Source of the DNA: Chloroflexota bacterium
GTDB lineage: Bacteria; Chloroflexota; Dehalococcoidia; SM23-28-2; RBG-16-64-32
DNA length: 25,000 nt
Assembly: GCA_005882715.1 (NCBI GenBank)
Contig: VBEI01000161.1
Location: forward strand, 3,085-28,084
Reading direction: 5' to 3'
A program made the translations under genes and the position numbers. Shown one piece after another: positions 17,880 to 25,000 of this stretch. Below the pieces are notes generated by a model. The model was not told where the DNA came from. It saw only the letters and a program-made list of their open reading frames with translations, and did not search any database. The first letter of the stretch is position 1. Every line of letters starts with the position of its first letter.

Positions 17880-17907
17880 GACGAATCAAACCCAAGCGAA
17901 TGTGACA
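17880..17907 (-). promoter_or_regulatory. ECF41-type promoter facing the sigma factor gene
   Basis: On the minus strand: TGTCACA (complement of 17901-17907), 17 bp, then CGTC (complement of 17880-17883). The -35 is a perfect match and the spacer is one base longer than the consensus. It lies about 37 bases before the sigma start codon and suggests autoregulation. Confidence 0.55.
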
Positions 17908-17919
17908 AGGGAGGTCAAG

Positions 17920-18603
17920 ATGGCACATATCGCAGGAATCTCCGCAGAGAATGCCGGGCAGGACGCAAAGCTCGTGTTCGACTATACCCGTCAGGGATTG
18001 GCGGGGATCACGGGACGCGAGCCGGAGCGGATGCTCGAGCCGCTGGAAATGTACGCGCACGCGCCCGAACTGTTGAAAGCGATCGCCGGCCTAGAGCAGG
18101 CGACTGCGCAGGTGACAAGGCTCGATGAGCGCCTGAACGTGCTCGCGCAGTTGAAGGCGGCGACGTTGACGAGCTGCGAGTACTGCATCGATCTTGGCTC
18201 GCAAATCGCGCGGCGGTCGGGCTTGAGCGACGAGCAACTCCTGGCGCTTCCGGCTTACCGGACGAGCCCGCTCTTTAGCGATGTCGAGAAGCTTGTACTC
18301 GACTACGCTGTCGCGATGAGCCGCACACCCGTGGATGTGCCGGACGGGCTCGTCGCCAAACTACGACAGCACCTGGACGACGGCCAACTGGTGGAGCTGA
18401 CGCACGGCATCGCCCTGGAGAACATGCGCGGGCGCTTCAACCTGGCGCTAGGGATCGGCGCAGCGGGGTTCAGTGAGGGGATGGTCTGCGCGGTGCCGGC
18501 GAGAGCCCAAGCGCGAGCAGAAGCAATGGGGAGCCGATACCGCAAGGCCGTACGATTGAAGAGCAAGACAGTTCAGATCGCCATTGAAGGAGGAGTTTCG
18601 TGA
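17920..18603 (+). CDS. Carboxymuconolactone decarboxylase / AhpD-like protein
   Basis: I chose ATG 17920 because GGGAGG (17909-17914) lies five bases upstream and because the promoter motif occupies the alternative start at 17857. The 227-residue product has the AhpD-like core, with the redox pair Cys86-x2-Cys89 in TLTSCEYCIDLGS, followed by the conserved helix region LSDEQLLALPAYRTSPLFSDVEKLVLDYAVAMS. AhpD-type proteins act in peroxide defence or in thiol-dependent oxidoreduction; some relatives are gamma-carboxymuconolactone decarboxylases, and the CxxC form favours the redox role. It is the standard neighbour and target of ECF41 sigma factors. Its TGA overlaps the GTG start of the next gene by four bases, so the two are translationally coupled. 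Confidence 0.9.
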   Translation: MAHIAGISAENAGQDAKLVFDYTRQGLAGITGREPERMLEPLEMYAHAPELLKAIAGLEQATAQVTRLDERLNVLAQLKAATLTSCEYCIDLGSQIARRSGLSDEQLLALPAYRTSPLFSDVEKLVLDYAVAMSRTPVDVPDGLVAKLRQHLDDGQLVELTHGIALENMRGRFNLALGIGAAGFSEGMVCAVPARAQARAEAMGSRYRKAVRLKSKTVQIAIEGGVS

Positions 18604-18932
18604 ACAACGGCATGAGAACGGTAATCTATCCGGTCGGCGACATCGCCAAGGCCAAGGCGCTATTCGGTAAGCTACTGGGGGCCGAGCCGTATGTCGATCA
18701 AGCTTACTACGTGGGCTTTCGCGTCGGAGACCAGGAGGTCGGCCTGGACCCGAACGGGCACAAGCAAGGAATGACTGGGTACTGGCACGTGGACGACATT
18801 AGGGGATCGCTGCAAGCGCTCCTGGAGGCCGGCGCCCAACTGCAGGAGGACGTCAGGGATGTCGGCGGGGGTAGGCTGATCGCTACGGTGAAAGACGCGG
18901 ATGGGAACCTGATCGGCCTGCTTCAGCCTTGA
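18600..18932 (+). CDS. Glyoxalase/bleomycin resistance (VOC) family protein
   Basis: The 110-residue product has the single-domain VOC layout: an opening strand TVIYPVGDIAKAKALFGKLLG, a central strand with VGFRVGDQEVGLDPNG, and the second module GYWHVDDIRGSLQALLEAGAQLQEDVRDVGGGRLIATVKDADGNLIGLLQ. The conserved metal-ligand positions of VOC proteins are only partly filled: His in YWHVDD is seen, and a terminal Glu is missing (NLIGLLQ where NxxEL is usual). The enzyme activity is thus uncertain. The start is GTG 18600, inside a GTGA overlap with the upstream stop; GGAGGAG precedes it by about five bases. It is co-expressed with the AhpD-like gene, probably under the ECF41-type sigma factor. Confidence 0.85.
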   Translation: MNNGMRTVIYPVGDIAKAKALFGKLLGAEPYVDQAYYVGFRVGDQEVGLDPNGHKQGMTGYWHVDDIRGSLQALLEAGAQLQEDVRDVGGGRLIATVKDADGNLIGLLQP

Positions 18933-18986
18933 TGAGGGGGCGAGCCGGTCGCGGTTTGGCGGACGAAAGATCCCTCGCCCTCCTGG

Positions 18987-19026
18987 CCCCTCACGTGGAT
19001 CCCGCACCGTTCGGCTCGGGATGACA
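18987..19026. repeat. Dispersed extragenic repeat, copy 2 (ends CTCGGGATGACA)
   Basis: GGATCCCGC near 18998 and CTCGGGATGACA at 19015-19026 can fold through ATCCC/GGGAT. It resembles the copy at 8831-8867. The rest of 18933-19063 holds no gene that I can see. Confidence 0.35.
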
Positions 19027-19063
19027 GACGGAGATTCTTAAGGTCGGACTCGGCAAAGAAAAA

Positions 19064-19187
19064 GCTCCCGGCAGCGGCCTATTTTCCACACCCAGTCGCC
19101 CGGGCAGTATCGTGGGCGCTGAGGCGTTTCACTTCCGTGTTCGGGATGGGAACGGGTGGTGCCACCTCGCTCTAGCCACCAGGGAGC
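19064..19187 (-). rRNA. rrf: 5S ribosomal RNA
   Basis: The minus strand begins GCTCCCTGGTGGCTAGAGC and contains the universal 5S blocks CCCGTTCCCATCCCGAACAC and GAAGTGAAACGC. It closes with GGGAGC, which pairs with the start (GCTCCC). TTTTTCTTT follows the final stem and probably ends the transcript. Exact ends are uncertain by a few bases. Confidence 0.95.
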
Positions 19188-19193
19188 GTTTTT

Positions 19194-19228
19194 CAGTTGT
19201 TAGTTGTGAGTTGCCGGTTGTGAGTTGG
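19194..19228. repeat. Heptanucleotide tandem repeat, 5 units (second family)
   Basis: Units CAGTTGT, TAGTTGT, GAGTTGC, CGGTTGT, GAGTTGG, next to the 5S gene. The period is the same as the GAGGTAA arrays, but the word is different. A two-unit trace (TCAGTGG, TCAGTTG) lies at 24454-24467 next to tRNA-Ile. Confidence 0.65.
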
Positions 19229-19255
19229 GGCGGACTTGCGTCCGCCCCTTGTTTT
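19227..19255 (+). terminator. Hairpin with plus-strand T-rich tail between 5S and initiator tRNA
   Basis: Perfect 9-bp stem GGGGCGGAC (19227-19235) / GTCCGCCCC (19240-19248), loop TTGC, then TTGTTTT on the plus strand. It points against the rRNA direction, so it would stop plus-strand transcription arriving from the AhpD-VOC operon. Alternatively it is a processing structure in the rRNA precursor. Confidence 0.5.
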
Positions 19256-19259
19256 GCGT

Positions 19260-19334
19260 TGGTAGCGGGGGTGGGACTCGAACCCACGACCTCCGGGTTA
19301 TGAGCCCGGCGAGCTGCCGCTGCTCCACCCCGCG
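19260..19334 (-). tRNA. Initiator tRNA-fMet (CAT)
   Basis: The minus strand begins CGCGGGGTGGAGCAG, has the loop CTCATAA with anticodon CAT and an anticodon stem ending in three G-C pairs (GGG/CCC), and ends CCCCGCTACCA with encoded CCA. The C1-U72 position is unpaired, a hallmark of bacterial initiator tRNA. It lies between 23S and 5S. Confidence 0.95.
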
Positions 19335-19354
19335 GCGGGATAGCGAACAGAGAG

Positions 19355-19360
19355 AGTATA
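19355..19360 (-). promoter_or_regulatory. Possible -10 box (TATACT) before initiator tRNA
   Basis: TATACT on the minus strand lies 20 bases before the tRNA 5' end; no -35 match is seen. It could drive fMet-5S separately from 23S, or be chance. Confidence 0.3.
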
Positions 19361-19395
19361 CCTGAATGATCTGCGTTGTGGGGGTGATGGAATGG

Positions 19396-22387
<2,992 letters not shown>

Positions 22388-22482
22388 CATTCCATTACCG
22401 CCACAACGCGTGGTTGAGATCCCTCAGGTACTCTCTTATTCGCTTGTTAAGGTGCGTGACGTTTCGCGATTCTGATGCTCAC

Positions 22483-22508
22483 AAAAAATCGGCCTGATGC
22501 AGGCCGAT
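22483..22508 (-). terminator. Strong intrinsic terminator in the 23S leader
   Basis: Minus-strand hairpin ATCGGCCTG-CAT-CAGGCCGAT (perfect 9-bp stem, 22488-22496/22500-22508) followed directly by TTTTTT (22483-22488). It lies between a consensus promoter and the 23S gene, and would also stop read-through from the 16S side. Confidence 0.85.
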
Positions 22509-22518
22509 TGGCTTTGGG

Positions 22519-22525
22519 GCATCAG
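22519..22525 (-). promoter_or_regulatory. Possible antiterminator strand in the 23S leader
   Basis: The minus strand reads CTGATGC here. It is complementary to GCATCAG in the loop and 3' arm of the terminator (22494-22500) and to a further GCATCAG downstream (22472-22478). Pairing with the first would break the terminator hairpin. Confidence 0.4.
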
Positions 22526-22570
22526 TGAAGGCTGGTCAGCTTGTGTCGCGATTCGTCATTGGCAGAGTAA

Positions 22571-22599
22571 TTTATACGGCTTTTCAGGCTGGCTGTCAA
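22571..22599 (-). promoter_or_regulatory. Consensus sigma70-type promoter for the 23S-fMet-5S unit
   Basis: On the minus strand: TTGACA (complement of 22594-22599), 17-bp spacer, TATAAA (complement of 22571-22576). This is the best promoter match in the window. Transcription would start near 22564, about 180 bases before 23S, and pass the leader terminator after about 56 bases. Confidence 0.75.
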
Positions 22600-22700
22600 G
22601 ATATTTCAGTCGCGCCCGCCCCCACCGTTTGTGGACAAGGACCGGCGGGGCCAATATCGCCCGGTCCCAGATCGCCACGCGCGGAGTCTTGGTGGAGGTG

Positions 22701-23006
22701 ATGCCTCCGAATACGAACCGCGGTCCCGCCGTAGCCGGCGGCTGGGTTCGGCTCGGTGGCCGGAGCCCGATCGAGGCGAACTGCCGGGACGAGGTCGCCG
22801 CGTCGCTTGCGGTTTTATGGGATCGCACCGGTCAACAGGTGTTCACCGTACGTGAGGTCTACGCCGAGATGCTGGCGGCCGGCACCCGCTACGCCGAGTC
22901 GACCGTGTTCAAGACGATGCAGCGCATGAAGGCACCAGCGGGTGCTGCGCCGTGGATCGTCCTTGAGCAGACAGGCGCTGGCTTCCGGGCATCCACCCAG
23001 ACATAG
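22701..23006 (+). CDS. Small winged-helix-like protein of unknown function
   Basis: The frame is open from 22497, but the ATG at 22701 is preferred. GGTGGAGG lies just before it, and the stretch upstream covers the 23S leader promoter and terminator and is not protein-like. The 101-residue product has an N-terminal Gly/Arg-rich stretch. Then comes a compact region starting CRDEVAASLAVLWDRTGQ, followed by FTVREVYAEMLAAGTRYAEST and VFKTMQRM. This reads as helix-turn-helix with a wing and resembles the small DUF7669-like winged-helix domains found near nucleases; the match is from memory of the pattern. It lies between tRNA-Ala and 23S, antisense to the rRNA direction, which suggests that it came in with an insertion. 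Function unknown; a DNA-binding role is inference. Confidence 0.6.
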   Translation: MPPNTNRGPAVAGGWVRLGGRSPIEANCRDEVAASLAVLWDRTGQQVFTVREVYAEMLAAGTRYAESTVFKTMQRMKAPAGAAPWIVLEQTGAGFRASTQT

Positions 23007-23309
23007 CGTCCCACCTACCCGGCGTTACACGGACACAATCTTCGAGCCGTCTCTGATGTAGCCCAATTCTTCGCTTCCTGAAATGCGCTCCGGTCGCACC
23101 CCAGATTGCGACGGATCCAGTAGCTACTGGTCCCGCAAAGAGGGCGAGGACAGTGACAGAAGCCCGCGGCCAGTCCCCAACCGAAGCTGTGCCCAGCCAA
23201 TCCAACACCGATCTCTACGCCGAAGACCACCGCGAACGCCCCGGGGAATATCGACTACAATAGAAGCCGTCGTCTCCGGGCAGGAGGCGACTCATGTTAG
23301 AAATCGTGC

Positions 23310-23795
23310 ATGGCGAAGTCATCGACGCGGCTCGTGCTGATCTGTGGGCTTCCAGCCTCGGGCAAGTCGGCACTCGCTCGTCAGCTCGCACCCAAAATCC
23401 CCGCCATCAGGTTGGATAAGGACGGGTGGGCGACTCAACTGGGCGCCGATTTGTGGGATGAAGAATTTCGAGTGCGTCTCGAACATCGGCTGTGGGTTCT
23501 TTCCCAGGATCTCCTCGCCCAGGGCCAGAGCGTGATTTTGGAGTGGGGCCACTGGGCGCGAGTTGAACGGGATGAGAAGCGACTCGGGGCGCGAGCTTTG
23601 GGGGTGGGAGTCGAACTGCATTACCTCGATGCGCCCTTGGAGGAGTTAATCGAGCGAGCTGAACGTCGCAATGCGTCGGGCGAATGGACAGCCTCGCCTA
23701 TGACACGGGCTCACTTTGAAAGGTGGGCAACGATTTTTCAACCTCCCGACGAGGAGGAGATCCTGTTGTTCGACAAGCCCGTCGCCGAAGGTTGA
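23310..23795 (+). CDS. P-loop kinase-like ATP-binding protein (AAA_33 type)
   Basis: The 161-residue product opens with a nucleotide-binding strand and Walker A (LVLICGLPASGKS, P-loop 13-20). LDKDGWATQLGADLWDEEF follows, then SVILEWGHWARVERDEKR (Walker B-like strand and lid Arg residues) and VELHYLDAPLEELIERAERRN. This is the layout of small P-loop kinases of the AAA_33/zeta-toxin/chloramphenicol phosphotransferase group, which phosphorylate small molecules; the substrate is unknown. A -10-like TACAAT (23256-23261) lies upstream without a clear -35. The ATG at 23310 has no Shine-Dalgarno of its own. A strong CAGGAGG stands before an ATG at 23294 in another frame that opens a 41-codon ORF overlapping this start, which may couple translation. 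The gene is antisense to the rRNA operon. Confidence 0.8.
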   Translation: MAKSSTRLVLICGLPASGKSALARQLAPKIPAIRLDKDGWATQLGADLWDEEFRVRLEHRLWVLSQDLLAQGQSVILEWGHWARVERDEKRLGARALGVGVELHYLDAPLEELIERAERRNASGEWTASPMTRAHFERWATIFQPPDEEEILLFDKPVAEG

Positions 23796-23830
23796 TCTCG
23801 TCGAACTTGTCTCGCCCGCCATCAGCAGCG

Positions 23831-24004
23831 TCACCGAAGTGCCGCGTGGGGGCAGTCAGGAAGACAGTGGTTCGTACGGACAGCGGTTCGAACGACGACA
23901 TCGAGGACTTCGATCAAGCGTCTTTCCAGGTCGTTTGTCGAGCCCGTATAGAGCCGTCCATTCGTGCGACTTCGAAGCACGTAGGCACACCAGTCGTCCG
24001 ACAT
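23831..24004 (-). pseudogene. Truncated second copy of the GIY-YIG nuclease gene
   Basis: The first 31 codons (MSDDWCAYVLRSRTNG through LYTGSTNDLERRL) match the intact copy at 24081-24344. At 23911 the homology stops abruptly, and the frame continues as 26 unrelated residues to a stop at 23831. The catalytic Glu region (RRERYLK in the intact copy) is missing, so this copy cannot be an active nuclease. It begins 13 bases after the CCA of the tRNA-Ala-like element, just as the intact copy begins 13 bases after the CCA of tRNA-Ala. Confidence 0.8.
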
Positions 24005-24048
24005 CCGCTTAGTTATCTGGTGGAGCCGGGGGGACTCGAACCCCCGAC
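23911..24048. repeat. 138-bp direct repeat, copy A (pairs with 24251-24388)
   Basis: Aligns with copy B at a constant offset of 340 bp with two mismatches (23913 and 23927). It covers the 5' part of the GIY-YIG gene, the 13-bp spacer and the 3' half of the tRNA. Similarity resumes beyond the anticodon arm at an offset of 343 (24066-24084 against 24409-24427). Confidence 0.95.
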
Positions 24049-24090
24049 TTGTCGCCGCGGCGACCGCTCTCCCGGCTGAGCTACTTCGTT
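24018..24090 (-). pseudogene. tRNA-Ala-like pseudogene with 4-nt anticodon loop
   Basis: The D arm, variable region, T arm and 3' acceptor strand with CCA match tRNA-Ala. The anticodon arm is replaced by GTCGC-CGCG-GCGAC, a perfect stem with only four loop bases instead of seven. The 5' acceptor strand (AACGAAG) does not pair with the 3' strand (CGGCTCC) and is actually the end of the upstream GIY-YIG gene. The gene's TAG stop codon is the TAG of the tRNA D-arm entry. It cannot fold as a normal tRNA or decode. It may serve as a recognition or processing element of the mobile module. Confidence 0.75.
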
Positions 24091-24344
24091 GGCTCAAGCT
24101 TGAGGCGGGCTTTTAGGAAATCTCGCCCGGCTCCAGTCTTGAGGTACCGCTCGCGCCGGCGAGCGTCGAGGCGGCTCTCACATGGTTCGCTGTAAATCAG
24201 ATCGAAAGGGCCAGCTCTAGCGGTGTAGCCCGTCTGGCCTCGATCATGTTCGGTCAAGCGTCTTTCGAGGTCGTTTGTCGAGCCCGTATAGAGCCGTCCA
24301 TTCGTGCGACTTCGAAGCACGTAGGCACACCAGTCGTCCGACAT
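24081..24344 (-). CDS. Small GIY-YIG nuclease family protein
   Basis: I chose ATG 24344 (MSDDWCAYVLRSR); the frame can be extended into tRNA-Ala, but that N-terminal GFESPRLHQ-type stretch is translated tRNA and not protein. The 87-residue product is a complete single-domain GIY-YIG fold: AYVLRS (GIY strand), LYTGST (YIG strand), DLERRLTEHDRG with the catalytic Arg, GPFDLIYSE, and RRERYLKTGAGRDFLKARL with the metal-binding Glu. Such small nucleases cut DNA; free-standing ones often behave as homing or repair nucleases. It starts 13 bases after tRNA-Ala CCA, has no clear promoter or Shine-Dalgarno, and would be made from the 16S-tRNA transcript. Its stop codon lies in the adjacent tRNA-like pseudogene. 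The position suggests a tRNA-associated mobile unit. Confidence 0.85.
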   Translation of the reverse strand: MSDDWCAYVLRSRTNGRLYTGSTNDLERRLTEHDRGQTGYTARAGPFDLIYSEPCESRLDARRRERYLKTGAGRDFLKARLKLEPTK

Positions 24345-24388
24345 CCGCTTAGTTATCTGGTGGAGCCGGGGGGACTCGAACCCCCGAC
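24251..24388. repeat. 138-bp direct repeat, copy B (pairs with 23911-24048)
   Basis: Contains the 3' half of the intact tRNA-Ala and the first 31 codons of the intact GIY-YIG gene; 136 of 138 bases are identical to copy A. Confidence 0.95.
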
Positions 24389-24433
24389 CCCCTCCTTGCA
24401 AAGGAGGTGCTCTCCCAGCTGAGCTACGGCCCC
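24358..24433 (-). tRNA. tRNA-Ala (TGC)
   Basis: The minus strand folds as GGGGCCG...CGGCTCC with the G3-U70 pair that identifies tRNA-Ala, anticodon TGC in loop TTTGCAA on stem CCTCC/GGAGG, a normal T arm and encoded CCA. It is 76 nt long and downstream of tRNA-Ile, the usual order after 16S. Confidence 0.97.
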
Positions 24434-24465
24434 ACTTTCGAGTTGACGAGTCGTCAGTGGTCAGT

Positions 24466-24542
24466 TGGTGGGCGATGGTGGACTCGAACCACCGACCTCG
24501 GTCTTATCAGGACCGCGCTCTAACCAGCTGAGCTAATCGCCC
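24466..24542 (-). tRNA. tRNA-Ile (GAT)
   Basis: The minus strand reads GGGCGATTAGCTCAGCTGG and ends ATCGCCCACCA with encoded CCA. The anticodon is GAT in CTGATAA. The length is 77 nt. It lies between 16S and tRNA-Ala. Confidence 0.97.
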
Positions 24543-24819
24543 ACTGGGGCAGATTTTATCACGCGGCTCGGATCGTGCGAGCTGCGAACTTCCGGGGCGC
24601 GTGGCGTCGATATCTGGGGTAACTGCCTGGAGCGCCGAAGCCGTCATGCCTCAGGATGACGGTCGAGAACGGCGGGCGGACTGCTCGCCTTGACAGCTGG
24701 ATAGCGGATGGAAGTGCTTGGTTAAGGTAGTTCCAGATGATTCCCCGAGAGAATCGGGGGTCGACCTGGGTGTGATTTGCGACGAGGCCTCGTAAGGCCC
24801 GTGCGTGGTCACTCCCTAG
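24543..24819 (-). other. 16S-tRNA-Ile spacer with small hairpins
   Basis: About 277 bases without a gene. Visible hairpins are CCGTCAT/ATGACGG (around 24641-24662, overlapping dispersed repeat copy 3, CTCAGGATGACG at 24650-24661) and CCCCGA/TCGGGG (around 24743-24760). They may be precursor RNA processing structures. No boxA-like motif was recognised. Confidence 0.5.

Positions 24820-25000
<181 letters not shown>

Noticed and set aside
17857..17919. Upstream start of the AhpD-like protein
   Set aside because: It falls inside the ECF41-type promoter; ATG 17920 has a good ribosome site.
22497..22700. N-terminal 68 codons of the winged-helix ORF
   Set aside because: This stretch holds the 23S leader terminator and promoter and reads as non-protein; the start at 22701 has a ribosome site.
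24345..24401. N-terminal extension of the GIY-YIG protein (GFESPRLHQ-type residues)
   Set aside because: It is translated tRNA-Ala sequence, a known artefact; the real start is ATG 24344.

Overview
The window is GC-rich bacterial chromosome. The gene content suits a Chloroflexota-type bacterium, possibly Dehalococcoidia-like: secreted proteins with Thr-Pro linkers, thrombospondin-3/dockerin-like tails, an ECF41-type sigma factor paired with an AhpD-like protein, an HxlR-SCP2 regulator, and 16S separated from 23S-5S. This placement is inferred from gene style, not from a phylogeny, and is only moderately secure.

Layout. (1) 1-6.9 kb holds surface or secreted proteins: the 3' part of an Asp-box (BNR/sortilin-like) propeller protein; a convergent protein with two pre-peptidase-like domains and a long Thr-Pro linker; a frameshifted small zinc-ribbon membrane protein missing from simple ORF lists; a secreted calcineurin-like phosphoesterase; and a convergent HxlR-SCP2 regulator. 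(2) 6.86-8.6 kb holds a secreted alpha/beta hydrolase divergent from the HxlR gene, with a perfect inverted repeat over the shared promoter region. (3) 8.9-13.1 kb is a minus-strand operon of an S1-domain protein followed by clpC. (4) 13.4-16.9 kb is a cyclase-AAA-TPR regulator broken by two frame changes and bracketed by heptanucleotide tandem repeats. (5) 16.9-18.9 kb is an ECF41-type sigma factor divergent from an AhpD-like/VOC two-gene operon, with an ECF41-type promoter motif in each direction. (6) 19-25 kb is the ribosomal RNA region, all on the minus strand: 16S 3' end, tRNA-Ile, tRNA-Ala, a 2-kb insertion, 23S, initiator tRNA and 5S.

The most unusual part is the 16S-23S interval. Just downstream of tRNA-Ala lies a small GIY-YIG nuclease gene. 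It runs into a tRNA-Ala-like pseudogene with a 4-nt anticodon loop, followed by a truncated second copy of the nuclease. Together this is a 340-bp-period tandem module with 136 of 138 identical bases. Two plus-strand genes, a small winged-helix-like protein and a P-loop kinase, lie antisense to the rRNA direction. The 23S gene has its own consensus promoter (TTGACA-17-TATAAA). About 56 nt into that transcript is a strong intrinsic terminator, and an upstream heptamer could pair with it and disrupt it. This suggests that 23S-fMet-5S is a separate transcription unit controlled by attenuation.

Three coding frames are broken: one at a G6 run in the zinc-ribbon gene and two in the cyclase-AAA-TPR gene. 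They may be sequencing or assembly indels, real decay or, for the G6 site only, programmed -1 frameshifting. The sequence alone cannot separate these.
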